From the NCBI RefSeq assembly GCF_051014445.1, contig NC_135147.1, positions 27,742,479-27,806,478 on the forward strand: DNA of 64,000 bases, given 5' to 3'. Both the position numbers and the translations under genes were made by a program. Shown here in pieces: positions 47,926 through 59,396 of the stretch. Source of the stretch: Colletes latitarsis. Its lineage: Eukaryota; Arthropoda; Insecta; Hymenoptera; Colletidae. Position 1 is the first letter of the stretch; each line of letters begins with the position of its first letter. Under the pieces are notes generated by a model, which worked only from the letters and a program-made list of their open reading frames with translations, searched no databases and had not been told where the DNA came from.

Positions 47926-49406
47926 TCTAATATCTATGCGTCCGTAAAGATAGTATATTTTCTGTGCTATCGACAAAGATACAAGATAAGCACGTCATTT
48001 CTTGCTTGCGTTAACAAAGTTACCGTTCAACGTAAATATGTATACGAAATTAGATGCGCTAACTTGTTAAAGCTAATAGACAATAGTAATGTAAATAAAA
48101 AAATATCGATCGTCGCTACTGGACGTATGTAGAGAACGCGATCTTAAATACGCGATGCAAATTTTATTTTAAATTGTAACGTGTACTTCTCCTGGAAAAA
48201 AAATATATCGAAAATGTGATATAAATTTTGTATATTTGAATTTTTGTTTTCGAGACAAACAATTTTAAAATGCGCGGGGCAAGCATAGTACTTGATTGAC
48301 AAATCTGTAAATCTGGATGCCACGTATGTACTCACTTACATATGTGTCGCCATCGTCGATTTACATGGAAAGATCGTAATATTCCAAGTTAGTATTGTTT
48401 AATTACATTCTAATATAATACTTAAAAAATTCAATTAGCATATAAATATATTTTCAAGACTTCGATACGAAGAATAGGCATTTCAGTTATAAAAGAAAAA
48501 CATGTTGAACTTGTGTAATGAAATCGTTCGTATCGTGTTTTAGTGAAGTACGCGTGTACATCCTACTATCAAAATCAATTATCTCAAAAACGAAAACTAC
48601 TAACGAAAAAGTTTTATTATTTTTAAATGAAAAGTCACGCCCCTTTTTATTGTACCACGAGTTTCGAGTACACGTTTACGTATTAATAATGTCGTATCTA
48701 TTGTATAAATATCTTATGATCGTAACATTGAAATAAACAATAAAATACAGCTTCGATCTAATCAATGCGCCCAAATGCTGAAGCATTTTCACTGCTTCGT
48801 CCTCACATGCCTATATTCTATGTGTTACTCGAATCGATTTAATTAAAATCAAAGCATTCTCGACCAGTTCTAAGCTACGATGGCACGGAACCCAGTGCAA
48901 AACAATTTCTACCGACGATCTTGCATGCATTAAAAGTATCCCTTGATTTGAAAATTCTTTAATTCTACCGTGTACCGTGACTGTTAAAAAAGGTCCGTTA
49001 AATACCTACCCTCGTTTCAACAGAGAATATTTTTTGAATATATTATTGTTCGGTTCTACGAGAGCTGCTTGCTTTTTACAACAAACGAAAAATTTTAGTA
49101 ATACCTTCCCAACTTCTAAAGAAAGGGAACCTTTCAGAGCAAGGGTCGGCCCTGATTCTATGTACTCACGCTACGTATATACAATGGTAAAAGTAAATAG
49201 GCCAGGACAAACAGGGAATGCAGGGGTAAAACGAGTTCTTTTCATCATTCTTAAAGCTGCAGTAAGCTGGAGCGTTGAGGGAATAGTTGTTCAGGAATCG
49301 TAGAAACTTCACCAACGGGGAAAAGATTTTACATACGGCAAATCTCACACGTTCCCGTTGCGTAAGATCGTTAAAATACGTCCTTGGGATCTGCTTGGTG
49401 AAAGCA
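47926..49406. other. Spacer and 5' region of CD98hc
   Basis: AT-rich, with AATAAA at 48094-48099. It contains short open frames (48518-48736 and 48977-49303) that resemble nothing known. The last few hundred bases should contain the CD98hc promoter and 5'UTR. Confidence 0.45.
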
Positions 49407-52400
49407 ATGGAGAGTGGGAGGTTGGATTTAGATAATGTTGAAGCGAACGGTATCGCGAAAGAAACGACAGTCGTTGTTACGTACAAGACGCTCCCGGACG
49501 ACGACACGAACAAGCAAAGTATAACGGAAAACAACGTTATGGGGAAACCGAATAATGAGAACGAAGTCGACGATGGGGTTCATGAGAAAATGCTCAAGGA
49601 TGAGAATAAGATCTCTCCCACAAAAGATGCGACCGAGGTATGCTATTTTAACAAGTATGTTTGCTTCAAAGACACGCCTTGAACGTTGCACGATCGATAG
49701 AGTCTCGTTATTTTCGCGACTAATTAAATATATTCCTGTTCTATCATTATTACTAATCTCGTTCAATTTACAACGTGATCGTTGTAAAGGACAATTTCGG
49801 ACAAATTCGACAGTCAAACGACTGTTTCGTTATTTTTCTTCCATCGTTCTAAACCTATTAAAAGTAATAGCTTTTTGTTGTTGCGTCACCTTAAAATTTG
49901 AGGATAAATCGCGAGATAAATGTGATTTATAGAACAATTAAATGGAACGTATACGATAAATGTTCACCAAATATTTCGATTAATACATTGTTGTTTACGG
50001 ATAGGTAAAATTTATTTCGGAAAATGGAGATGCCAAGATCGATATCGAGACGGTCAAGCAAGCCCTTTCTGGAATGGGCAAGGAAGAATTAATGAAATTC
50101 GCTAATGATCCATTTTGGGTTAAATTAAGATGGTTTTTATTCATTACTTTTTGGTTACTTTGGCTTGCCATGTTGGCTGGTGCCATAGCCATTGTAGTAA
50201 TGGCACCGAAATGCTCAGCACCAAAACCAAAAGAATGGTGGGAGAAGAGTCCTATTGTCCAATTAGATTCTACAGAAACAAATAGTCATAACTTGAAAGA
50301 AATACAATCACTCTTGGATACTCTGAAAGAACAAAGTATAGATGCCATTTCTCTTGCATCGATAATTAAAGAAAGCACAACAGGTACCTAGCTACATGGT
50401 TTTCATGTATGTTTTTCCTTATGTTTGTATGACAATAAAGATCTACACGTTCTATCTGGAATTGTAGGTGGAATAGAAGACTTCAAAGATATTAAATCAC
50501 ATTTGGGAACTATAAGCGATCTGGAGGATCTTGTGAAGGCTGCAAAATATAGGGATCAGCATATTATTTTAGAATTGGATCCAGGCCATACGTCAACTGA
50601 ACATCTATGGTTCAAACACTCTGTGGAAAAGAAAGATCCATTCACATACTACTATGTTTGGGCAGATGGAAAAACAACTTCTGATGGTAGACGCAGTCCA
50701 CCTAACAACTGGGTTAGCTAAATTTCTTTTTGAACTACATTACTTTGTTGTAGATAACATTTCATAATAGGTATTATTTTTAGCTGAGTTTGTACGGAGG
50801 ATCGGCATGGGAATGGAACCAACAAAGAGGACAATATTATCTTCATCAATTCAATAAAAGTCAACCTGATTTGAATTACAATAATCCAGCAGTAATTACA
50901 GAATTTGCTGTAAGCTAATTAATTTTACCTTTGTTTAATGCATACGGCTAAGAAGATGTTAAATTTAACACGTCGTTTTAAACGTAGGGCGTTTTGAGTC
51001 ATTGGTTGAAATTAGGGATTGACGGATTTCGCTTAGCTAATACACAGTACTTGACCGAAGATCCAGAATATCGTGACGAATTTAGAAGCACTATTCCTAC
51101 CGAAGCAGATAATTATGATTCGTTGGTTCATGCTTATACAAGAGATCGTCCAGAGAATGCTGCAGTCTTATCAAAATGGCAAGAAACAGTTTACAATGAA
51201 ACGGACAATAAGGGGTCGGTTGTCTTTCTTTTCAACGACGATAAAAATCATAATAAATATTGTTTTACTTTCTGTGATAAATGTTCAAATAAAAATACTT
51301 TTATAGGTTGTTCGCTCTTCAAGATGACATCGGAACCGATATTTTGCAAGTTTATAACGAGAAAATGAAATTGATCGATATCCCGCAAAATTCCCAATTT
51401 CTTACAACCGCTAATAGTAGTATAAATGCGACAACTTTACATAAAGCTATCTCGCAATGGCTCAATTTTACTTCTTGGCCTGCTTGGGACGTAAGTTTCT
51501 GTACTATTAATCGATATATCCTTAATCATGGCATAAATGTATTTCTTGCACGATCTCTTGTATAATATCGTCTATTCATTTTAGCTCAACGGTAAACAGA
51601 ATAACATGAGACAAAGAATGCCTGCGGATATAGCGGATAGCTTAACTCTCATGACGTTACTTTTACCTGGAACCCCAATACTTCAATTGAACGACACTTT
51701 ATCTGCGAGAGATGCATTTGCAACCCTATCTAAAGCGAGACACAGTTTAACGTTCCTTTATGGAGAAACTACGCTTATGACTGTTAATGGGAGCGTATTT
51801 GTGTACACAAGGTAATGTAATAGAATTATAAATAATCAATTTCCTTTGTAACTTAACAATAAAAAATAACACGTGACGAAAGCTATATACGTAGATAACG
51901 TTGAAAGTTTTTAAAAAATATAATCGTTTAATCAAAGTTATTTGTATATATTAAAGTTACATTAATTCAAATCTTAATCACGCAAAAAATTATCTGAATC
52001 GTTCTTTGACGCTACACCTAGAGCTTAAATAACATACACCTTATACAACTTGCACAAATGTACCATGTAATTTACTAACAAAAGATTAATTTGCTCTGTT
52101 CCACGCTTCCTTCTATGCAACACAGGAGTTGGTGAGTCTTACTAACATATTGTATGAATGCATTTTTTGTAGAAATAACTTTGGATTAATAATCATTATG
52201 TAGGGCTATCCGAAGTGCATGCATATTAATTTAATAAGTCGATTAAATCTATTATACTGTTCTATTAATTTTAAATAGACTGGATTGTATTAAAACTAAT
52301 AATAAATGTATTCAGGTTAAAGAGTGGCAATCCTGGCTACTTGGTAGCATACCAAACGGCGGAAGAACCTACTACAGTGGACTTGTCCGCGGTACCACAA

Positions 52401-52636
52401 ATTTCAGAAGAAGTTAGCGTGATTGCGCATAGTCCTAATTACGTACAAGATAGTGACATAATAAGGTAGGAAATCGTTTCGTGATTATTAATTTTTTTTC
52501 TAATTTCATAAAATAATTAAAAACAATTACTACATTAATGAAATATTTCTTTTATCGCAGAACAAAGCTGTTCTCTAATATGGTTCCTGTATCGGCTAAG
52601 AGTACAGTTGTTTTAACGTTTGTGCCAAAGAATTAA
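49407..52636 (+). CDS. SLC3A2: CD98 heavy chain / 4F2 cell-surface antigen heavy chain (amino-acid transporter subunit)
   Basis: Nine coding exons give 614 aa: 49407-49637, 50005-50383, 50468-50712, 50784-50909, 50988-51214, 51307-51490, 51585-51811, 52316-52465 and 52561-52636. The cytosolic N-terminus (residues 1-118) is acidic. One membrane helix (about 120-143) is followed by APKC, where Cys147 matches the residue that forms the disulphide to light chains such as LAT1. The ectodomain is a GH13-like barrel without catalytic residues: LELDPGHTS in region I, GIDGFRLANT in region II, and a region IV without the His-Asp pair (LNGKQN). The type II protein brings SLC7 light chains to the plasma membrane for exchange of large neutral amino acids. 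The start of exon 3 is uncertain: 50441 is also in frame and would add nine residues. The six junctions after exon 3 match the maltase-like gene upstream in position and phase. Confidence 0.93.
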
Positions 52637-53060
52637 TAATTGCAGCACAATGAAACATTTTACTTCTCAAGAATAATCGCTTGTTTATTATCTACGAATA
52701 ATAGCATTTATTTAATGCAGTTATGTATTACTTTTGTGAATTGCAAGCGTGTATGTATAATTAAACGTGATGCAGCAAGAACATAAGATATTATCATTAT
52801 CCTGTGTAATATAAACATTTCTTTTGGACCCTGCGTTGGTCCGCAATTTGTACTTTTAAACTTTTATTTAAATTAATTTTTGTTGAACTATTAGAACCTG
52901 CTCAAATATTGAAACAAACGATTCCTAACTCACTCTCACTCTCCCTGCACACATGCATGTGTATTTATTCCACGCGCTAAACCTAATATTTTTTCTTTTT
53001 TTTCTAAGAGGGCTTTCATTTTATTAACATTACATCGGTAATGAATTTTTATAGAAACGT
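52637..53060. other. Convergent 3'UTRs of CD98hc and JKAMP
   Basis: AT-rich, between two genes that converge. TTTATT at 53020-53025 and 53060-53065 give AATAAA on the minus strand; the second overlaps the JKAMP stop codon. No gene lies in it. Confidence 0.55.
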
Positions 53061-54217
53061 TTATTCAGTGTGAAGTTTATGCGGATCTGTAAACCTTGCT
53101 GTAAGTACATAAAATAATGCTGGCAAAGGTACTAAAGCAAGCATTGCTGGATGAATACTAAGACCACAAAGAGTTGCTACAGCCATTACACCGTATCCAT
53201 GTAAGAGCCAATGACCTAAAATAACTATTACATTCTTCATATCTGACACAGAACTCAATAATAATGCTTTCATTGTCTGAAAAAAAGTAATATATATTGA
53301 AATCTATGCAGACGAATTTAAATATTTAGAGTATTCACATGTAAACGTTATAGAAATAGTACCTGATTTAATTTAAATGCAAAATGTGCTGCATTAGATA
53401 AAACAGACAATGTTATTGTTATATATGGAAACGAGTAATCTATAAAAGGATTAAGAATGTTTAAAGTACATTGCTTTAATCACCTACTGACTGTTCTACT
53501 TACATATCAAACCCCCACCAACTGCATGTAACAATGCTAAAATTGGATAGAAATAAAGAGCAGCATAAATTGAAAATTTCCCTTGCTTTGGTAAAAATTT
53601 CTTAGCAATCAATGGCCTTATCAATAACATAATTGCTGTTCCTAGAGCATAGAAAATAAAGACCATAGTGTACCTAAAAATTCAACAACTGATTCATTTT
53701 TAAGATGGGAAAATTCCTAATTTCATAATTGTACAAATACGAACAGAGGGTAAACTGCTTCTTGTGTACAATGTAGAGTCTCTTCATAATTAGGACTAGG
53801 ATTATGCAATAATGTATACCAGTCAGAGAGCTTTGTAGCTCTGCACAATATAATCGAAAAAGTACCTATGGGATTGGTCAATTGTAAAGTAATAAGAGAT
53901 GCTGCAACAACTTCGAATAAAGCAGACACATGCAACGCGATCACTTCCTTGGGCATATTGCGCCTCATTGATACCATATCGATACAAAACCAATGTGATA
54001 CTAATGCTAATAATGCCATAAATCCAAGATAGAGCCAATCGTAAAACAATGGCTCGTCTTCGCATGGCACACACATCGAAGACGAATTTGCTCTAAATCC
54101 TCGTGGACAAGCTCCACAATCGCTCCAATTTCCATCGAGCAACAACTCTCTTCCACAATATAGTCCAGGACATCGTGCGATCAAGTTTAAACTATTTTGT
54201 TTTAATATCGAACACAT
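53061..54217 (-). CDS. JKAMP: JNK1/MAPK8-associated membrane protein (JAMP)
   Basis: Four coding exons on the minus strand, in order 54217-53745, 53673-53504, 53439-53363 and 53276-53061, give 311 aa, the same length as the human protein. The N-terminal Cys-rich luminal part (CPGLYCGRELL, DCGACPRGF, CVPCEDE) is followed by the family signature YDWLYLGFMALLAL and several membrane helices. Further conserved blocks are SDWYTLLHNPSPNYEETLHCTQEAVYPL, GGGL, GHWLLHGYG and LALVPLPALFY. The first in-frame ATG is 54217; the open frame runs further upstream but without ATG. JAMP is an ER multi-pass protein known to link proteasomes to the ER membrane for degradation of misfolded proteins and to affect JNK1 signalling. 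The exon 1 donor is GTTCGT, which is unusual but is the only one that keeps the conserved PLYT junction. Confidence 0.95.
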
Positions 54218-55779
54218 GAAGAATCGAATAAAAGAAGCGCAATGTTTATACAAAAGTTAAATACTTGTATAAATGTTACAACTATGAAATGATTTATACA
54301 TTTTAAGGTTAACCAGCTAAAATGGTAAACAACGGTTGATTATAATTTTGTGACCACACAATTTCAGAGCTTACGACCTTATTCAAAAAGTATATTGTTT
54401 AAAAAGATAGTTCGTTATAAAAATTAAACTGTTCAACTAGAGTTGTACTGCTTCTTTTTATCGGTTCACACTGGAATTCGAATTTAGCACTCTTTGGAAA
54501 TACGAGTCGCAATTTACGATTATAATTAAGACATAGACTATTCTATACCTGGTCTGTGAATACTCTAGACCGTCCAGCTAGCACGACGACTCCGTAATGG
54601 CGTCCTTCCTTGAAGTTGAATATTGTGCGCCAAATTCCTTCGATTCGAATTGGCAAACATGGCGTCCTTTCTTGAAATTGACTTGAATTCGAGGCTGCAA
54701 CAGAAATAAAATATGAATTACGATCCAATACATTGAATAAACATACTTATACCACAATTAAACAACCATTAAACTCGAAATATGTTCTGAGGAATTGTAA
54801 TTTATCGAAATATAATGATAATTGAGGCTGGCTAGATGTCGACGAAAAAGCGCGAAATCGAATCAACTATTTTCACGATTTCGATTAAATTTGTAGTAAA
54901 AAATGAACTAATACTAAATAAAGGCACCGATAGAGAGTAATGGAGAGTAATAGTAGAGATTAGAAACGTTTAGATATCGTTACGTTAATAATACGTACCT
55001 TATTATACGGCTGACTGCTGATCAGGTCCGTCCGAACACATCTTGTCGTCGCGACGGCAAATCAGCGAAGAGGGAGAAGCGACCTCTCTCGACTTTCGAA
55101 GGCACGGTTTGTTAATACCGTGCGGTTGATGTTACCCTAGGTAAAAAATACGATAGTAAATGAAACACAATACAGATTCCAGGCAATCATTTAATCTCTT
55201 AATGATTAATATCACGTTTTACTCTTGTTACTAACCGTCTTTCGACATTTCGTAAAGATTAATTTCTCGATCGATAATGCGCTTCATAAGCAAGTTGATC
55301 GATAGAAATACTTTAGGCTGGAAATGAGACGATTTTCCCCGTTGCAACATCGCAGCAATTCTATGTTTTTTCTTATATTGCAATTGAAAACAACCAGATA
55401 TTGTTTGTCTTCGTTGTTTTAATTGCAAAACAAGGAAAAACGTAAAATTGCAACGATATCGCACCGCTCGTCTATTTCCAGCCTCAATCTTAACCACAGA
55501 CGATACATACTTCGTCTGCGCGCTTATCACCTCATGCCTATCATACGTTGCTCTTCTTACTGTGAACAATTAGAAATTATATCTATTGGTTCGATAGTTC
55601 AACCACCAGAGGCATTAGCTTACGACTAGAAAAATCTGACTCTGGTTAGACGGATTGATCGGCGATCTCCCTATTCATCTTTGATATGACTTAGCAGATT
55701 TGCTTATGAGTTTTATTTCAATGTACTCGAATCAGATTGCAACTTTGCAGTATTTATAAAATATAACAGTTATATTATC
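54218..55779. other. Divergent promoter region JKAMP / BLVRB-type reductase
   Basis: Holds the 5' regions of two divergently transcribed genes. A near-repeat beginning ATGGCGTCCTT occurs at 54597 and 54659. A GC-richer segment at 55015-55130 could be a promoter or first exon. Frames at 55231-55569 and 55423-55629 match nothing I recognise. Confidence 0.45.
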
Positions 55780-56703
55780 ATGAACCGTATAGTGATATTT
55801 GGGGCTACAGGAAACACCGGATTATGTGCTGTAAATCATGCTGTAAATAAGGGTAACAATGTTCGATAAATACCAAGTTTCATAAACAATTAAATATTTG
55901 AGGTACAAGTACGTAAAATTAATTTTAAATATTATTATATTTGGTAATTTATTTTAAAATTTAGGATTAGATGTAAGGGTGTTTGTGAGACGTACAATAC
56001 ATGTTCCTGCAAATTTGAAAGATAAAGTAGAAACTATTGTTGGAGATGTTACCAATGCAGAACAAGTTTCAAATGCAATATGTAACAGAGACACTGTGGC
56101 TGTTGCACTTGGCACGCAAAATGACTTGAGTAAGTATTATTCTAAATTGTAAAATTCTATATTTTTATATTTAATGTTTTCAGGTCCAACTACTGTGTTA
56201 TCCAGGGGTATGAAAAATATAATAGATGGTATGAAACAACACAATGTAGAAATAGTATCAGTTTGTTTATCTGGTAATTACTTTCTTTCAAAATGTGTAT
56301 TAATAGTTTTTACGACTTTCTAAATAACAATATATTTTCGGTAGCATTTTTGTTTTACAAACCTGAAGCAGTACCTAGTATATTTAAAGATTTAAACGAT
56401 GATCATCAACGCATGCTCAACTTTCTTAAGGAAAGTAAACTAAAATGGATTGCAGTATTGCCGCCTCGTATTGCTGGTATCTATTATATTAAAATATACA
56501 TGAAAATCAATCTTTTATAACATGACAATAAATTGTTTTTATTTATTTTATTTTTAGACGCACCAAGTTCAAAATATGTAATCAAACATGATGAATCTCC
56601 TGGTCATATTATATCCAAACACGACTTAGGTGCTTTCCTTATTGAAAGCCTTCAACAATCAGAACATTATCAAAAACTTTGTGGCATTGCAACTGTTTCG
56701 TAA
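55780..56703 (+). CDS. BLVRB: NADPH-dependent flavin reductase / biliverdin reductase B-like
   Basis: Five coding exons give 201 aa: 55780-55852, 55965-56129, 56184-56273, 56345-56476 and 56558-56703. The human enzyme has 206 aa. It starts MNRIVIFGATGNTGL, with the dinucleotide-binding loop GATGNTG at residues 8-14. It continues with DVRVFVRR, GDVTNAEQV, VAVALGTQNDLS, a RGMKNIIDGM helix, and the C-terminal WIAVLPPRIA and GHIISKHDLGAFLIESL blocks typical of NAD(P)-binding SDR-like flavin reductases. Known members are cytosolic and reduce flavins and some biliverdins with NADPH. All introns are under 120 bases. AATAAA at 56730-56735 is the likely poly(A) signal. The symbol is by family resemblance. 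Confidence 0.88.
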
Positions 56704-57158
56704 TATAACACAAAGTATGATTACATGCAAATAAAAATTATTCTATTTTTTACACTGAATAGCGCGTTAAGAAATGTTTAAGGAATTAAAAATGTTCCAA
56801 CGAATATATCTTGCTTTTTTTAACCACATGGGAATAAACAAGAAGTTTAAAAGTAAGAAATTACAAATTTTATAAACTGCATTTGTACTTGTATTAAAGA
56901 GTCATCAAATTTTTGAAACAGTTTGTGATTTTAAATATCTATTGGTATAAATATGATATGTATTTTATGACGGACACGAGAAATATACAGTATATACCTC
57001 GTGTATGAAGTAATGAACGAAAAATAATTCTGTATTATTATGAATAGTTAGAAAAATAATTTACTAAATTAATAAATACTATACGTTTTGTGAAGCATTT
57101 CTATATGGAATATGAACAAATTTTGTAAACGCACGCAGTTTTAAAAATTATTTTACTG
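56704..57158. other. Convergent 3'UTRs (reductase and NAA80)
   Basis: AT-rich spacer with AATAAA at 56730-56735 on the plus strand. No coding sequence. Confidence 0.55.
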
Positions 57159-57896
57159 TTATGATGATAATTTTTTCATCATGTACGTTTTATGAGCTAT
57201 TATGCTTAAATCAAAGAACTTTGGCACTTGAAAGTTTGGCATTGGAGGAGGTGGTGGGCCAGAATATTGTGTACATTTCTCTTTAAGCTTTGCTTTAGTA
57301 AATGCTGCGGTAGAATATACAACATCATTAATTCCACATGCTTTAAATGGATCACATTGTTTATATCCATTTTTTAGATAAAAAACTTCTTGGCCTTCAG
57401 TTATTAAACATACATTTTTAATTCCTTTCTTTGCTACATATTCTTCTACCCCTTGCAGCAATCTAGATCCAAGTCCCTGAGATCTATATCGATAATCAAT
57501 TATAACTAAAATGTAGAAAAGAAAATCAAAATCTTTTGTTCCTTTACTTTTGTTTAAATTTATTCTTTAAGTTGACCTTACCTGATTGTATGAAACAACT
57601 GTGACGCACTCTGGGGAATAATAATATCTTACAATGACCAAGAACACTATCTTTCGTATCAATGAGTATAAGACAAGTAGGAAAATCATCGCATGACTCG
57701 TTTAGAGATTTTAACCTGTTTTATACAAAAATAATCAGTTAATTGTAAAAAATTCATTACTCAAGAAAAGTAATACAATATACCGTGCAGATTCACTTCG
57801 TGGCCATTCAGAATTAAGTAGTGTGCAACAATTTTGGATTAAATCTTGACGTAGATGAATGGGTACTATAACATATTCCCTGTCAATAGTTGTCAT
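57159..57896 (-). CDS. NAA80: GNAT N-acetyltransferase, NAA80 (NAT6) type
   Basis: Three coding exons on the minus strand, 57896-57784, 57715-57582 and 57505-57159, give 197 aa. The GNAT fold is visible as LNSEWPRSESARLKSL, DFPTCLILID, a VLGHCKI strand, then VIIDYRYRSQGLGSRLL, whose Q-G-L-G loop binds acetyl-CoA. GQEVFYLKNGYKQC is the usual C-terminal GNAT block. A PPPPP run (about residues 163-170) precedes the C-terminus. The WPRS-R-SL start and the polyproline segment are characteristic of NAA80, which acetylates the processed N-terminus of actin; polyproline there recruits profilin-bound actin in the human enzyme. That role is inferred from the family. ATG 57896 was chosen because it is the first in frame. 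Confidence 0.85.
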
Positions 57897-58617
57897 AATT
57901 TTTCTGTAACAATATATTATATTATAACGTTAGTAAAGTATTCTACAATAATATTATGTGAAGCAGCCATTTTTATTATTTCAATCGCGACAGTAGAAAT
58001 TTCAATGTTCTCGAAAAAACTGAAATACAATCTCGCATCATCCGTGGTACGTTAAGGTAAAATTATTTCGTATAATAAGGTGTAGAATGACGTGATGTTA
58101 TTTTTAAATAAATGTAAATAATATCTACACCTTTATTTTATTATTCGTAAAAAACGAGGATGTGTACTTGGACATGTCTAACTGAATCCCGAATAGAGAA
58201 AGGCGTACAACAACCTGCGATTGACAGATATCGAAAAACAGAATGTAACGCGTGCTAACAAAAGTAATAAATAGTTTGTAGCAGATGTTTTTACCGTATT
58301 TGTTTGTAGACGAGGGAACTTGACACGCAAGTTTAAAGGTCACTGTGCTCTTCACCTGTATGTACTCGCCCGGAAATAGCTTTCAGATTACTGTCATCTT
58401 GTGCTAGGATCGATATTTCTGTTGAATATATCCCCACTGTTATGTAAAATTTCACCACACTCAACATTATTGGGTATGACGCTTCGTCGGATTGTATTCT
58501 CAAATCCTCTCAAACATCCTTTTAATTACTTTATCGTAGGCAAATATAAGTTATTATTAATTCTCATAGAGATTGATTTTGTACCGTATTTACAAGGGAT
58601 AGTCTGAAATCATACTT
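57897..58617. other. Spacer upstream of NAA80
   Basis: AT-rich, and should contain the NAA80 promoter. No coding sequence supported. Confidence 0.4.
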
Positions 58618-58953
58618 TCAAATTTCATGTTTATTCAATTCCTTCTTCTCTGGGAAGATAACATATTTTACAACATTATTATTTATTTTCGAGATAATTG
58701 ATAAATAGTTTAGTCTCTTTTCGGATACCAAAAACATAAGCGATTCTTGCTTGATGTATGAATTTCTTTTTATACATAATAGATCCTTTCTTTTGACTCG
58801 TCCATGACCCATTCCCTTTCGGACGCGAGTATCTTTTTTTGCATTTGACCCATTTTTCTTAATAGCCTCTGTTCTATATGTGAACAGTAGTCTGCATTCT
58901 TTATTTCGACAGTGCTGGTCAATGACGTTACGGAATAATCTGTTAGAAATCAT
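58618..58953 (-). CDS. Hypothetical basic 111-aa protein
   Basis: An uninterrupted minus-strand frame from ATG (58953) of 111 residues, strongly basic (KKDTRVRKGMGHGRVKRKD) with a few Cys near the N-terminus (HCRNKEC). AATAAA overlaps its last codons, as if the transcript ended right after. It would be head to head with MED6, about 440 bases away. I recognise no family. It could be a lineage-specific small protein, the last exon of another gene, or chance; length alone is weak evidence in AT-rich DNA. Confidence 0.28.
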   Translation of the reverse strand: MISNRLFRNVIDQHCRNKECRLLFTYRTEAIKKNGSNAKKDTRVRKGMGHGRVKRKDLLCIKRNSYIKQESLMFLVSEKRLNYLSIISKINNNVVKYVIFPEKKELNKHEI

Positions 58954-59396
58954 TGCTAGACTCTCGCCATTGCAAACTATGTCAGTTACAAAGATCTTTT
59001 AAAATTTGGATGATAATTTGGTCTTCGTTATTCAAGAAAGTTAATGTTTACAGTTCATTGCGTGCTTCGCACATAGTTTTAGTTTATCGATAGTTTGCAG
59101 TAAATTTTGTGTCATTAAGACATTTGAGAACCACTAGCTACCGTCGGGGAACGTTTGGTTTATTTGTGTCGTTTTGCGATTCTAATTTTATAGTGTATTG
59201 TCTGTGTACGATGAAAGTAAATAGTTACGTTTGATCGATTCGTACGAAAATATATTCACAATTACAAATATTAATGTTGTTTTTAATCTTTATTAGTTTA
59301 GAACATCAAACCCCATTGGCCATAACAAGCGTATTTTGTTACGTAAACAAAATATGTGTTTGAACATTTAATGTTTTGATATTTTATAAATTAAAA
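58954..59396. other. Promoter region of MED6, possibly bidirectional
   Basis: Non-coding AT-rich sequence before the MED6 ATG. If the small minus-strand gene is real, the two share this stretch as a bidirectional promoter. Confidence 0.4.

Noticed and set aside
48977..49303. 108-aa frame before CD98hc
   Set aside because: No start context, domain or splice evidence; it lies in the presumed promoter or 5'UTR.
55231..55629. Two overlapping frames on opposite strands between JKAMP and the reductase
   Set aside because: No similarity to known proteins and no supporting splice sites; likely chance.
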